A DNA stretch of 64,000 bases from Prevotella sp. (GCA_015060535.1 SUYH01000004.1:124001-188000); one strand, 5' to 3'. Numbered from the stretch's first letter, positions 33,416-43,023 are shown. Notes: a model not told the origin generated them from the letters alone. Made by a program: numbers and translations.

Positions 33416-34630
33416 TTACGGCTTCTTGGATGCCCTGTAGGGCCCCAATTCTGCCACGAAGGCATCGATGGACTCCTCAGTGAAATGCTGCATCACCACC
33501 ACGTGGCACAGTTTGCCTCCGAAACGTGTATCCTCGTTCTGTGCCAACTGGTACTTGTGGGCCAATTCTGGCGACGGGCATCGCATAAAAACGGTGTTGC
33601 TGTATTCGTTGACCCACGCGGGATAGCTTGCTTTATCGAGCTGCTTCTTCAGATAAGCCGTCAGCTCCATGATTCGACGGGCCTGACGCGCCCACCCTTC
33701 GGCACCCACTTTCTGTACCACCCACCAAAACTTAAGCGGCTGGATGGGGTCGCGCGAACAGTTGATCATGCGCATGTTCTTATTCAGATAAGGTACGTCG
33801 AAGTCTGACTGGTTGTCGTACACCTCACGCGTGCAGATGAAGAGTCCGCATGGCGAGTCGATGCCGAAGAACTTATGGCCGCTGACGGCAATCGACTCAA
33901 AGCCCATCTTCTTGCTGCTCACCAGATGGCGGTGCTCGGTAAACGGCAGGTAGCCGCCAAAGAGTGCCGCATCGACATGACGATAGACGGCAGGCAGTTC
34001 AGGGTGACGGCGGAGCACGTCGTTCAGCGCAGGCATATCGTCGATAGCCCCTTTGAAGGTAGAGCCACAGGCATAGACCACGAGTGCCGGACGCGACGTG
34101 TCGAGTGCACGTTCCAGTTCCTCGGGAATCATGCGCCCCATAGTGTCGCTCTTCACCAGCCGTGTTTCCAGGTTCTGCAGGTGAGCCAGTCGCATATTCG
34201 AGTAGTGGGCCTCGTCGCTCACATAGAGTATGGGGGCCTGTCCTGGACGATTGGTGCTCACCATCGTCTTGTGCTTCAGGTAGTTGGCACCGAAGTAGAT
34301 GCCGTGATTGTTGCCGTCGGAGCCGCTATGGGTGATGAGTCCCCATCGGTTGCCGTCGTCGAAATCGTAAAGCGGTGCGAAGAACTCGATGACCTCGCGT
34401 TCGAAAACCTGCGATGACACCTCCCAAGGTGTGTCGGTAAACGGGTCGCCAGCATTATTCAGGTTCATCAGGTTGATGCCTGCAGCATAGTACCACTCAT
34501 AGAAGTCGCGCAGCGGCGAGACCTCGTTAAATGGGTATCCGAAATACTTTGGCAGTGTCTCTCGCCATATCATCACCCATTCATCCAGTTTGGGGTATCC
34601 AGAGGTGGGCGTTGTATTTTCTTGTTTCAT
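33416..34630 (-). CDS. PLP-dependent decarboxylase, histidine decarboxylase-like
   Basis: A 404-residue group II pyridoxal-phosphate decarboxylase. The PLP lysine is in SGHKFFG, preceded by HVDAALFGGYLPF (Asp that holds the PLP ring) and VSDEAHYSN (His that stacks on PLP). THSGSDGNNHGIYFGA is the phosphate-binding segment. Proteins of this size with these motifs include histidine decarboxylases, but aromatic or other amino acids are possible. The start at 34630 (MKQENTTP) is preferred to the ATG at 34675, which adds a hydrophobic stretch. It stands alone with no transporter nearby. Confidence 0.85.
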   Translation of the reverse strand: MKQENTTPTSGYPKLDEWVMIWRETLPKYFGYPFNEVSPLRDFYEWYYAAGINLMNLNNAGDPFTDTPWEVSSQVFEREVIEFFAPLYDFDDGNRWGLITHSGSDGNNHGIYFGANYLKHKTMVSTNRPGQAPILYVSDEAHYSNMRLAHLQNLETRLVKSDTMGRMIPEELERALDTSRPALVVYACGSTFKGAIDDMPALNDVLRRHPELPAVYRHVDAALFGGYLPFTEHRHLVSSKKMGFESIAVSGHKFFGIDSPCGLFICTREVYDNQSDFDVPYLNKNMRMINCSRDPIQPLKFWWVVQKVGAEGWARQARRIMELTAYLKKQLDKASYPAWVNEYSNTVFMRCPSPELAHKYQLAQNEDTRFGGKLCHVVVMQHFTEESIDAFVAELGPYRASKKP

Positions 34631-34941
34631 ATCACCTAATATTATATAAAAACAGAGGGCACTCTCGTCATCCAAGCAAGTCTGATGGCTCTCGCTGCAA
34701 AGTTACACATTTTCCACAAATTTAAAACAAGAAGCCCAATATTTTTTATGCTTGATTTTCTTAAGTGACATCTATAGAAGGTAGATGGCATCACATGGTA
34801 GTTATCCAATGGTAACCAGTGTGTAAAAAAAGTTTAAAAAACAGGTTGTCTGAGTACACGATATATAGAAAAAACGTATCTTTGCCCCCGTATTTTAACT
34901 AAACACATTTATTTATTAAAAAAAGGAGAAAGGAAAACATT
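34631..34941. other. Divergent region between the decarboxylase and the coiled-coil lipoprotein
   Basis: Minus-strand TAACTTTG (34705-34698) is a likely promoter box for the decarboxylase. Plus-strand TATCTTTG (34877-34884) is a likely box for the lipoprotein gene, which also has AAAGGAGAAAGGA as ribosome binding site. No gene is visible. Confidence 0.55.
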
Positions 34942-35529
34942 ATGAAGAAAATCATTTTCGCAGTGATGGCTGTTGCTGCCATCTCGTTCGCAACATCGTG
35001 TGGTAACAAAACTCAGCAGGCTGCCGAGGCCGTTGACTCAGTAGCACTGGTTGACTCGCTGTCTGAGGCTGCTGCTCAGGAGGACATCAATGCCATCAGC
35101 GCTCTGTTCGAGTCTGGCGATGCTGCCAAGTTGCAGGAGGCTCTGGCTACCGTTAAGGAGAAGATAGCCAACCTGATCAAGGAAAACCCCGAGGTGGCCA
35201 AGGAGTATGTGGCTAAGATTCAGAACTTCCTGAAGGAGAATGCCGACAAGGTGAAGGCTGTTGCCGGTGATAGCGAGGCTGCTGTAGCTGCCGTTGCTGC
35301 CCTGACTGAGATTGAGCCCGAAAAGGTGGTTACGAGCTTCATCGAGAATGTTGGCGACGCTGCCACTGAGGTGAAGGACGCTACTGTCGACGCTGCCAAC
35401 GAGAAGGTGGAAGAGGCTAAGGCTGCTGCTGACCAGAAGGTAGAAGAGACCAAGGAGGCTGCTAAGAAGAAGGCAAGCGATGCTATCGACAACGCTGCTG
35501 CATCAGCAAAAAGCAAATTAGGACTTTAA
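34942..35529 (+). CDS. Ala/Glu/Lys-rich coiled-coil lipoprotein
   Basis: A 195-residue lipoprotein (lipobox SFATSC, Cys20). From about residue 30 onward it is almost wholly helical, with heptad-like Ala, Glu, Lys and Val, and a C-terminal region DAANEKVEEAKAAADQKVEE like apolipoprotein or LEA-type amphipathic helices. It is probably an abundant envelope protein on the periplasmic face. Its signal and first residues (FAVMAVAAISFATSCGNKTQ) closely match those of the 57-residue lipoprotein at 59937. Function is unknown. Confidence 0.75.
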   Translation: MKKIIFAVMAVAAISFATSCGNKTQQAAEAVDSVALVDSLSEAAAQEDINAISALFESGDAAKLQEALATVKEKIANLIKENPEVAKEYVAKIQNFLKENADKVKAVAGDSEAAVAAVAALTEIEPEKVVTSFIENVGDAATEVKDATVDAANEKVEEAKAAADQKVEETKEAAKKKASDAIDNAAASAKSKLGL

Positions 35530-35548
35530 TCATTCGCTGAATAATTAG

Positions 35549-35586
35549 GCCGGTTCGCTGAAAGTTTTTGGTGGACCGGCTTTTTT
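35549..35586 (+). terminator. Terminator of the coiled-coil lipoprotein gene
   Basis: GCCGGT (35549-35554) pairs with ACCGGC (35575-35580) and is followed by six Ts. The loop contains the -33 box of the next promoter. Confidence 0.75.
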
Positions 35587-35598
35587 CGTCTACTTTTG
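35567..35598 (+). promoter_or_regulatory. Promoter of the carbohydrate-binding protein gene
   Basis: TTTG (35567-35570), 20 bp, TACTTTTG (35591-35598). The -33 box lies in the loop of the preceding terminator hairpin. Confidence 0.75.
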
Positions 35599-35641
35599 TC
35601 GCATAAAAATAATCATTAACAACTTTAAAAGGACAAGAGAT

Positions 35642-37378
35642 ATGAAAAAGACGATGTTTTTGTGGACACTGATGGCCACGATGGCCGTAGTGACAGCCTG
35701 CTCAGCACAGGATCCTTACAGCGAATTCCAAAGTTATATTGACAGCAAAGGCACGGGTGGAACGGGTGCCATTAGTGGTAGCAACGGTACGATGAGTGCC
35801 AGCAGCGGTGAGTTGCTGACCTTCAGCATCGATATCGACAAGACCACTGCCGAACCCTCCAGCGCAGCCACCGAATACTTCCCGGAGGAGGAAGACAATC
35901 TGGACAACAACACATTTGCTACCGAAGTGGCCATCGACCTATCCAACCCAACAGCCAAGACGGAAAATGGCGTCACCATCAGCGTCAATGGTGGGCATAT
36001 CACGGCTAATCACGCCTCGACGAAGGGCATCTGCTACGTGCTGAGCGGTGAGACCAGCAATGGATCGTTCACCGTTCTGGGCGACAAGAAATACGAGGTG
36101 AAGCTCAATGGTGTCAGCATCAACAATCCAGACAGTGCTGCGCTCAACCTGCTCAGTGGCAAGCGTGCCTACGTGGTCGTAGCCGATGGCACCAACAACA
36201 AGCTGACCGATGGCACCTCGTCGAAGAACGACCACAAGGGTGCACTCTACTGCAAGGGCAAGCTGCTCTTCAACGGCAGTGGTACGCTCGAGGTCTATGG
36301 CAACTACAACAATGGTATCCACTCGGCCGACTACATCGTGTTCCGCAAGGGCAATAACATCTACGCCAAGTCTACCGCTAATCACGGCATCAAGGCCAAC
36401 GACGGTATCTTCATCAATGGTGGTATCATCAATGTCGAGACTACGGCCGAGGCTGCCAAGGGCATCAACTGCGAGAGTCATATCATCGTCAATGGTGGAC
36501 GTACAACCGTCATCACCTCCGGCAATGGCACCTACGACACCACCGACAAGGAGGCGAAGGGTGCTGCAGGCATCAAGGCCGACTCCACCTTCACCATGAA
36601 TGCTGGCGTTGTGAAACTGAAAAGCTCTGGTTCGGGCGGCAAGGGTCTGAAGGCCGACTGTCCTTCGACCATCAATGGTGGCGAGCTCTACGTCATCACT
36701 ACCGGTTCGCAATACAGTGGCAATGGCGACACAGCATCACCTAAGGGCATCAAGGTGGACGACAACCTGACCATCAACGGTGGAACCATCATGGTACGCA
36801 CCAGCGGTAAGAATGGCGAGGGCATCGAGAGCAAAGCCATACTGACCATCAACGACGGAACCATCATGGTATCAGCCTACGACGATGCCATCAACTCGGC
36901 TGGCGACCTGTATATCAAGGGAGGTAGCGTCACTGCCGTAGGTACACAGAACGACGGCATAGACTCGAACGGCAATATGTATATCTCGGGTGGCACGCTG
37001 ATAGCCTATGGTGCGAGTGGTGCTGAGGCAGGCATCGACATCGACGAGCGCCATAAGCTCTACATCACGGGAGGTAACATCTTCGGCATTGGCGGACGCA
37101 TAGATGGCACTCTGGGCAGCACCTCACAGGGCATCGTCAGCACCACAGGCAGCGTACAGGCCAACAGCACTGTCACCATCAGTAATGGCAGCACGACACT
37201 GGCTTCGTTCACCATGCCTCCTTACACATACAACAACGGTACCATCATGGTCAGCGCTCCTAACATGAAGAGCGGCACCAACTACACCCTCTCGCTGGGC
37301 AGCACGACACAGAGCGTGACGGCCAGCAATAGCATCAGCAGCAGTATGGGTGGAGGATTCCCTGGCGGACACTGGTAA
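35642..37378 (+). CDS. Cthe_2159-type carbohydrate-binding lipoprotein (parallel beta-helix)
   Basis: A 578-residue surface or periplasmic lipoprotein (lipobox VTAC). From about residue 95 to 500 it consists of repeating beta-helix rungs such as GIKANDGIFINGGIINVETT, AAKGINCESHIIVNGG and GIDSNGNMYISGGT. These are the hallmark of the Cthe_2159 family, which binds cellulose or pectin-like polymers and calcium. Asp/Asn-rich turns support metal binding. The C-terminus is Gly-rich (SSSMGGGFPGGHW). It is 29 bp upstream of a LytS-type kinase, so it may be sensed or controlled by that system. Confidence 0.85.
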   Translation: MKKTMFLWTLMATMAVVTACSAQDPYSEFQSYIDSKGTGGTGAISGSNGTMSASSGELLTFSIDIDKTTAEPSSAATEYFPEEEDNLDNNTFATEVAIDLSNPTAKTENGVTISVNGGHITANHASTKGICYVLSGETSNGSFTVLGDKKYEVKLNGVSINNPDSAALNLLSGKRAYVVVADGTNNKLTDGTSSKNDHKGALYCKGKLLFNGSGTLEVYGNYNNGIHSADYIVFRKGNNIYAKSTANHGIKANDGIFINGGIINVETTAEAAKGINCESHIIVNGGRTTVITSGNGTYDTTDKEAKGAAGIKADSTFTMNAGVVKLKSSGSGGKGLKADCPSTINGGELYVITTGSQYSGNGDTASPKGIKVDDNLTINGGTIMVRTSGKNGEGIESKAILTINDGTIMVSAYDDAINSAGDLYIKGGSVTAVGTQNDGIDSNGNMYISGGTLIAYGASGAEAGIDIDERHKLYITGGNIFGIGGRIDGTLGSTSQGIVSTTGSVQANSTVTISNGSTTLASFTMPPYTYNNGTIMVSAPNMKSGTNYTLSLGSTTQSVTASNSISSSMGGGFPGGHW

Positions 37379-37407
37379 TCTCCCTTCTTATAAATGAAAG
37401 CATTCAC

Positions 37408-38655
37408 ATGACAATAAAAAACGAAAAATTACGTTTTTATAGGTGGATGGCACATCAGTCGCGACAAGAACATATCATGTACTTAGCACTATGGGGGTTG
37501 CTTTTTGCAGCCCCAGTGCTAAGTCTTTATCTGCGTGCCTTGAACAACGAGTCGTTGACCTTCCAGTGGAGCGAGGTCATCATGGTCTGGCAACATTTCA
37601 CGGTCTATCTACTGTTGTTTCTCATCCACAACTTCATCATCGCACCCCTGCTGGTATATGGGAACAAACGACTGCTCTACGGCTCGCTCTTCGTGACGAT
37701 GATAGCGGGGTTCATGATCTATCAGTGCAATGGGAACCCTGCCAATATGGCTCATAAGCCAAAGATGGAGAAGATGGACGATGTGCGTCCCCCCTTCGAC
37801 GATGGTCATAGACCATATGACGATTTCCGTCCTGACGACGAGCCCGATGGTATGCATGAGCCCGATGGCATGCATAAACCCGAAGACATGCATAAGCCTG
37901 ACCATGAACCCACCTTCAAGCCCGACGACAAGAAGAGGCGCCACACGCCACCCGCCATCATTGGCGAACACGACATCGTAGCCACACTCGTGCTGTTTCT
38001 CATGCTGGGCACGAACCTAGGCATCAAGTACTACTTCAAGCATCGCGACGACAAGAAGAAGCTCATCAGGTTGGAGAAGGAGAATCTGGAGCAACAGCTG
38101 GAATATCTGAAATACCAGATCAACCCTCACTTCTTCATGAACACGCTGAACAATATCCATGCACTAGTAGATATCGATGCTGAGAAAGCCAAGTCGACCA
38201 TCCTGGAACTGTCGAAGATGATGCGTTTCGTGCTCTATGAAGGCGATAAGAAAGGGGTACCGCTGACCCGTGAGTTCGACTTCATTCGCAACTACGTCAC
38301 GCTGATGCGCCTGCGCTATACCGATAAGGTCAAGATCACGGTCGACCTGCCCACCCAGGCTCCTGATCGCCAGATTCCACCGCTGATGCTCATCACCTTC
38401 ATCGAGAATGCTTTCAAACATGGCATCTCCTATCAGCACGAGTCGTTCATCGACGTCAAGGTAGGCATCGAGGACACCAAGCTCCGATTCACCTGCCGCA
38501 ACAGCAAAGCCGACAAGCCCAATCAGGAGAAAGGAGGCGTCGGACTCACCAATGTCAAACAACGTTTAAACTTACTCTATGACAACAATTTTACGCTAAA
38601 TATACAGGACGAACCTGACATTTATAATGTTGAACTCTTAATACCACTGACATGA
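37408..38655 (+). CDS. LytS/YehU-type sensor histidine kinase with Asp/His/Met/Pro-rich loop
   Basis: A 415-residue membrane kinase. Three hydrophobic helices (about 18-38, 50-74, 90-107) are followed by an extracytoplasmic stretch of about 70 residues rich in Asp, Pro, His and Met, with repeats of DGMHEP and DMHKP. A fourth helix follows (about 190-208). The cytoplasmic part has the His-kinase motif QINPHFFMNTLNNIHAL and an ATPase N-box ENAFKHG. The loop looks suited to bind a metal ion. The response regulator gene overlaps it by 4 bp. Confidence 0.92.
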   Translation: MTIKNEKLRFYRWMAHQSRQEHIMYLALWGLLFAAPVLSLYLRALNNESLTFQWSEVIMVWQHFTVYLLLFLIHNFIIAPLLVYGNKRLLYGSLFVTMIAGFMIYQCNGNPANMAHKPKMEKMDDVRPPFDDGHRPYDDFRPDDEPDGMHEPDGMHKPEDMHKPDHEPTFKPDDKKRRHTPPAIIGEHDIVATLVLFLMLGTNLGIKYYFKHRDDKKKLIRLEKENLEQQLEYLKYQINPHFFMNTLNNIHALVDIDAEKAKSTILELSKMMRFVLYEGDKKGVPLTREFDFIRNYVTLMRLRYTDKVKITVDLPTQAPDRQIPPLMLITFIENAFKHGISYQHESFIDVKVGIEDTKLRFTCRNSKADKPNQEKGGVGLTNVKQRLNLLYDNNFTLNIQDEPDIYNVELLIPLT

Positions 38656-39392
38656 TTCGATGCTTGGCTATTGACGACGAGCCCCTGGCGCTCCAGCAAA
38701 TCGCAGCCTACATAGGCAAAGTACCATTCCTAGAATTGGCAGCCCAGTGCCAGAGTGCACTCGAGGCCCAGCAGTTTCTGCAACAAGACACTGTAGATGC
38801 CATCTTCTGCGACATCAACATGCCCGACCTCAACGGCATGGACTTCATCAAGACACTCACGGCCCCACCCCTCGTGGTCTTCACTACCGCTTATGCTGAA
38901 TACGCCGTAGAGGGCTTCAAGGTCAATGCTGTCGACTATCTGCTCAAGCCCTTCGGTCTGCAGGACTTCCAGCGAGCAGCGAATCGGATAAAGGAGAGAT
39001 TAGAGGGTCGTGAGAACATTTCTCTAGCCTCCAACCCCTTACCTCTTACCTCTAACCTCGAAGATGACACCATCTTCCTCAAGACCGAATATCGCATTGT
39101 GAAGGTCAGCATCAGCGACATCCGCTACGTCGAGGCTATGAGCGAGTATCTGAAGGTCTATCTCGAGAGCGAGTCCAAGCCCATCATTACGCTGCTCTCC
39201 ATGAAAAAGATGGAGGAGCGTCTGCCCTCCTACTTCATGCGCATCCACCGTTCATACATCATCAATCTGACGAAGATTCAAGAGGTCAACAAGAACCGTG
39301 TTATCATGGACACCGACACCTATCTGCCCATTGGTGACATGTACAAGGATGCTTTCCAACAGTATCTCGATACGAAATTTTTGGGCAAATAA
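38652..39392 (+). CDS. LytTR-family response regulator
   Basis: A 246-residue regulator: receiver domain (1-115) with the acidic pair DDEP, phospho-acceptor Asp in FCDINMPDLNG (about Asp55) and Lys in LLKPFG, then a LytTR DNA-binding domain (about 145-240; FLKTEYRIVKVSISDIRYVE, FMRIHRSYIINL). The linker (about 118-137) includes NPLPLTSNL, encoded by CCTCTTACCTCTAACCTC-type tandem repeats. It is the partner of the kinase just upstream. Its stop codon abuts the aldehyde dehydrogenase promoter. Confidence 0.94.
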   Translation: MIRCLAIDDEPLALQQIAAYIGKVPFLELAAQCQSALEAQQFLQQDTVDAIFCDINMPDLNGMDFIKTLTAPPLVVFTTAYAEYAVEGFKVNAVDYLLKPFGLQDFQRAANRIKERLEGRENISLASNPLPLTSNLEDDTIFLKTEYRIVKVSISDIRYVEAMSEYLKVYLESESKPIITLLSMKKMEERLPSYFMRIHRSYIINLTKIQEVNKNRVIMDTDTYLPIGDMYKDAFQQYLDTKFLGK

Positions 39393-39424
39393 TTTGGTGA
39401 TGTCAAACAAATAGCGTAACTTTG
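39393..39424 (+). promoter_or_regulatory. Aldehyde dehydrogenase promoter
   Basis: TTTG (39393-39396), 20 bp, TAACTTTG (39417-39424), an exact match to consensus. The -33 box begins on the base after the regulator's stop codon. Confidence 0.85.
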
Positions 39425-39471
39425 CCCTTCGATAGATTAGTCACTTAACTACTTTACTAAAACAAACAGGT

Positions 39472-40911
39472 ATGAAAGATTTGAAAATGTACATTAACGG
39501 TCAGTTCTGCGAAGCATCGAACGGCCAGTGGATTGATGTGTTGAACCCCTCTACTGAGGAAGTCATTTCTCGACAGCCTAATGGCACTATCGAGGATGTG
39601 AACCGTGCGCTTGACGCAGCCCGTGCTGCTCAGAAGGCGTGGGCCAAGACTCCTGCCATCGAGCGTGCTGGCTGGCTGAAGAAACTGGCCAACGGTATCC
39701 GTGAGCGTCGCGAGGAGTTCATCGACATCATCATGCGCGAGCAGGGTAAGACCATCACATGGGCTACCATCGAGGTCGACGTCACTGCCGAGTATTTCGA
39801 CTACATGGCATCGTTCGCACGCCACATCGAGGGCGAGATTATCCCCTCAGACCGTCCTAACGAGACCATCTTCCTGTCGAAGAAGCCTATTGGTGTCGTA
39901 GCAGGCATCCTGCCCTGGAACTTCCCCTTCTTCCTCATCGCCCGCAAGGCTGGTGCTGCGCTGATTGCCGGATGTACCATCGTCATCAAGCCCTCACAAC
40001 TCACCCCTGAGAACTGTACCGTATTCGGCGAGGTTATAGACAAAGTGGGTCTGCCCAAGGGTGTCATCAATATCGTAACGGGTAAGGGAAGCGTCATCGG
40101 CAACGAGATGGCTGGCTCGCCCAAGATTGACATCGTCTCTGTCACCGGTTCTGTAGGTGCTGGCGAGAGCATCATGGCTGCAGCTTCTAAGAATATCACC
40201 AAGGTCAGCCTTGAGCTGGGTGGTAAGGCTCCTGCCATCGTTTGCAAGGATGCCGACCTGGAGAAGGCAGCCCAGTGGATTGTCGACTCGCGTATCGGTA
40301 ACAATGGTCAGATCTGTAACAATGCCGAGCGCGTCTATGTGCAGAAGGAAGTGAAGGCCGAGTTCACCAAGATTCTCGTCAAGAAGATGGAGGCTGTCAA
40401 GGTGGGCGACGTCTGCCAAGACCACACCGTCGATATGGGTCCGTTGGTAGAGGCTCGCGCACTGGAGAGCGTCAAAGAGAAGGTGGAGCGCGCCATCAAG
40501 CAGGGTGCTAAGCTGCTATGCGGTGGTCATCGCGTAGGCACCAAGGGCTACTTCTATGCTGCAACCGTTCTCGATGGCTGTACACAGGATATGGACATCA
40601 TCCACGAGGAGACCTTCGGTCCTGTTATTCCTCTAGTTGAGTTCGAAACCTTGGATCAGGTTATTGCTTGGGCCAACGACTGCGAATACGGTCTGGCATC
40701 CAGTGTCTTCACCAAGGATATCGACACTGCTACCCGTGTGGCTCGTGAGCTCGAGTTTGGCGAGACGTATATCAACCGCGAGCACTTCGAGGCCATGCAG
40801 GGCTTCCATGCAGGTGTGAAGAAGAGTGGTATCGGTGGTGCTGATGGTAAGCACGGCATCGAGGAGTACCTCGTTACCCACGTCACCTATCTCGACACCC
40901 ACTACGAGTAG
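39472..40911 (+). CDS. Aldehyde dehydrogenase (lactaldehyde/succinate-semialdehyde type)
   Basis: A 479-residue NAD(P)-dependent dehydrogenase. The cofactor strand is GVVAGILPWNFPFFLIARK (about 142-160), the general-base Glu is in LELGGKAP, and the catalytic Cys is in NNGQICNNAERV. The family includes AldA (lactaldehyde) and GabD (succinate semialdehyde); the sequence does not tell which aldehyde is used. Bacteroidales use AldA for fucose or rhamnose-derived lactaldehyde, but no such genes are nearby. A small outer-membrane gene follows 18 bp later. Confidence 0.93.
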   Translation: MKDLKMYINGQFCEASNGQWIDVLNPSTEEVISRQPNGTIEDVNRALDAARAAQKAWAKTPAIERAGWLKKLANGIRERREEFIDIIMREQGKTITWATIEVDVTAEYFDYMASFARHIEGEIIPSDRPNETIFLSKKPIGVVAGILPWNFPFFLIARKAGAALIAGCTIVIKPSQLTPENCTVFGEVIDKVGLPKGVINIVTGKGSVIGNEMAGSPKIDIVSVTGSVGAGESIMAAASKNITKVSLELGGKAPAIVCKDADLEKAAQWIVDSRIGNNGQICNNAERVYVQKEVKAEFTKILVKKMEAVKVGDVCQDHTVDMGPLVEARALESVKEKVERAIKQGAKLLCGGHRVGTKGYFYAATVLDGCTQDMDIIHEETFGPVIPLVEFETLDQVIAWANDCEYGLASSVFTKDIDTATRVARELEFGETYINREHFEAMQGFHAGVKKSGIGGADGKHGIEEYLVTHVTYLDTHYE

Positions 40912-40929
40912 ACCGTGTAAAAGAGAGAC

Positions 40930-41577
40930 ATGAAGAAAATACTTTTGATGATATGCCTGGCCACAGTGGCCACCCATTGTCTGGCTCAGTATCAGACGTC
41001 GCGCGAACGCAGCCGCTACAGTAGAACGACCACTGAACGCTACTATGGTCTGCGCCTCGGATTGAACGTCGCCACCGTCAATAGCGATGTCATCGACGTC
41101 GACCTAGACAGTCGTTCAGGTCTTATGGTTGGGGGCGTCTACGGCATCCAGCTGGCCAACTCCACCCCACTATGGCTTGAGTTAGGACTGCTCTACTCCG
41201 AGAAGGGAGGCAAGCGCTATCGCGATGGTGCCGAGATTACCACTCGCCTGACCTATCTGCAGGCTCCTATCGTCATCAAATATTCGTTCGATGTCCTCGA
41301 CGACCTCTACATCCAGCCCTTCCTAGGAGGCTATCTGGCCTATGGTGTCGGAGGCAAAACCAAGAACTACGGCTCCACAACAGTGCAGCGCGAGTCCCAT
41401 TCCTCCTTCAACGATTTCCGTCGCTTCGATGGTGGGCTCCGCGTGGGCTGTGGTGCTGAATACAAGATGCTCTATGCCGAAATTGGTTTCGACTTCGGTC
41501 TGGCCAACATCATCAAAGATGATTTCGCCACCGCCCGCAACCAGAACCTGTTCATGGCTATCGGCGTGAACTTCTAA
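40930..41577 (+). CDS. Outer-membrane beta-barrel protein (porin-like, PorT family)
   Basis: A 215-residue exported protein with a signal peptide (about 1-20, HCLAQ). Alternating hydrophobic strands (YYGLRLGLNVATVNSD, LMVGGVYGIQLANSTPLWLE, YIQPFLGGYLAYGVGGK, AEIGFDFGLANII) and a terminal aromatic residue in FMAIGVNF are typical of small eight-strand barrels. It is in the aldehyde dehydrogenase transcript. Ligand or function is unknown. Confidence 0.82.
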   Translation: MKKILLMICLATVATHCLAQYQTSRERSRYSRTTTERYYGLRLGLNVATVNSDVIDVDLDSRSGLMVGGVYGIQLANSTPLWLELGLLYSEKGGKRYRDGAEITTRLTYLQAPIVIKYSFDVLDDLYIQPFLGGYLAYGVGGKTKNYGSTTVQRESHSSFNDFRRFDGGLRVGCGAEYKMLYAEIGFDFGLANIIKDDFATARNQNLFMAIGVNF

Positions 41578-41591
41578 GTATGTCAATCAAG

Positions 41592-41632
41592 AAAGAGGGC
41601 TGGACACCGATGGTGCTCAGCCCTCTTTTATA
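41592..41632. terminator. Bidirectional terminator between the barrel gene and glmM
   Basis: AAAGAGGGCTG (41592-41602) pairs with CAGCCCTCTTT (41618-41628). The loop holds a second small stem, CACC-GA-TGGTG. It lies between convergent stop codons. Confidence 0.88.
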
Positions 41633-41649
41633 ATGATCAAAAGTTTTTA

Positions 41650-43023
41650 TTATTGCATGTCGTAAACGACCTGCATAAGGCGCTTGCCGAGCTCGTCGGC
41701 AGACTCCATCGTAGCAGCCTCGCTATAGACGCGGATGATGGGCTCAGTGTTCGACTTGCGCAGGTGAACCCAACGGTCAGGGAAGTCAATCTTGACACCA
41801 TCGATATCGTTGACCTGAGCGGTAGCATCCTTGGCGAACATCTCCTTCACCTTGACCAGGATGGCGTCGACGTCAGTTTCTGGGGTGAGGTCGATGCGGT
41901 TCTTGGCAATCTGATAATCGGGGAAGGTGGCACGAAGCTCGCTGACCTTGCAGCCCTTCTTAGCCAGTGAGGTGAGGAAGAGGGCGATGCCTACGAGGGC
42001 ATCGCGACCATAGTGGCTCTCAGGATAGATGACTCCTCCATTGCCCTCGCCACCAATAATGGCGTTGACTTCCTTCATCTTCGTAGTGACGTTGACCTCG
42101 CCAACAGCAGCAGCGGAATAGGTGCCACCGTGACGCTCAGTAACATCGCGCAGAGCACGGGTGCTGGAGAGATTGCTAACGGTATTGCCTGGGGTCTGAG
42201 AGAGCACGTAGTCGGCTACGCTGACCAGCGTGTACTCTTCGCCAAACATACGACCATCCTCGCAGATGAAAGCCAGACGGTCGACATCGGGATCGACAAC
42301 AATACCCAAGTCGTAACGACCGCTCTTCATCTCATCCATGATGCCCTGCAGGTTCTTCTCCAAAGGCTCAGGATTGTGGGCGAAGTCGCCTGTGCACTCA
42401 CCGTTAAGAATCACGTAGTCTACACCCAGTGCCTGGAACAGCTCAGGCAGGATGATGCCACCTACAGAATTGATGGTATCCACACACACACGGAACTTGC
42501 GCTTGCTGATAGCCTCGCGGTCTACTAGCTTAAGGGCAAGAACAGAGTCGATATGGCGACGGTTGTAAGTATCGTCGACAGTAAGGCTGCCAAGATGGTC
42601 TACCTCTGCGTAGTTGAAGTCCTCAGCCTCAGCCATACGAAGCACTTCAGCTCCATCGGCAGCAGTGAGAAATTCGCCCTCGCGGTTAAGCAACTTCAGG
42701 GCATTCCACTGACGGGGGTTGTGAGATGCGGTGATGATGATACCACCATCAGCACCTGCCATACGAACGGCCAACTCTGTGGTTGGAGTTGTGGCATAGC
42801 CAATATCTATGACATCGTAGCCCATACCCATAAGGGTTCCTACGACAACATTGCGAACCATCAGACCAGACATACGACCATCGCGGCCTACTACCACCTT
42901 ACGTCCACCAATGAACTGAGCATAGGCTGTTGTAAACTTAACGATATCGAGTGGGTTGAGAGTATCGCCAGTGGGACCGCCAATGGTACCACGGATACCG
43001 GAAATGGATTTAATCAGTGTCAT
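41650..43023 (-). CDS. glmM: Phosphoglucosamine mutase-type alpha-D-phosphohexomutase
   Basis: A 457-residue enzyme that moves phosphate between C6 and C1 of glucosamine (or another hexose), feeding UDP-GlcNAc for peptidoglycan. The phosphoserine is Ser100 in TASHNP, the metal loop is DPDVDR, the sugar loop includes GEGNGGVIYP, and the C-terminal phosphate site is RKSNTEPIIRVY. The GIRGTIGG start is typical. Some relatives are phosphomannomutases. It is 15 bp downstream of the DUF4827 gene, a common Bacteroidales arrangement. Confidence 0.9.
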   Translation of the reverse strand: MTLIKSISGIRGTIGGPTGDTLNPLDIVKFTTAYAQFIGGRKVVVGRDGRMSGLMVRNVVVGTLMGMGYDVIDIGYATTPTTELAVRMAGADGGIIITASHNPRQWNALKLLNREGEFLTAADGAEVLRMAEAEDFNYAEVDHLGSLTVDDTYNRRHIDSVLALKLVDREAISKRKFRVCVDTINSVGGIILPELFQALGVDYVILNGECTGDFAHNPEPLEKNLQGIMDEMKSGRYDLGIVVDPDVDRLAFICEDGRMFGEEYTLVSVADYVLSQTPGNTVSNLSSTRALRDVTERHGGTYSAAAVGEVNVTTKMKEVNAIIGGEGNGGVIYPESHYGRDALVGIALFLTSLAKKGCKVSELRATFPDYQIAKNRIDLTPETDVDAILVKVKEMFAKDATAQVNDIDGVKIDFPDRWVHLRKSNTEPIIRVYSEAATMESADELGKRLMQVVYDMQ

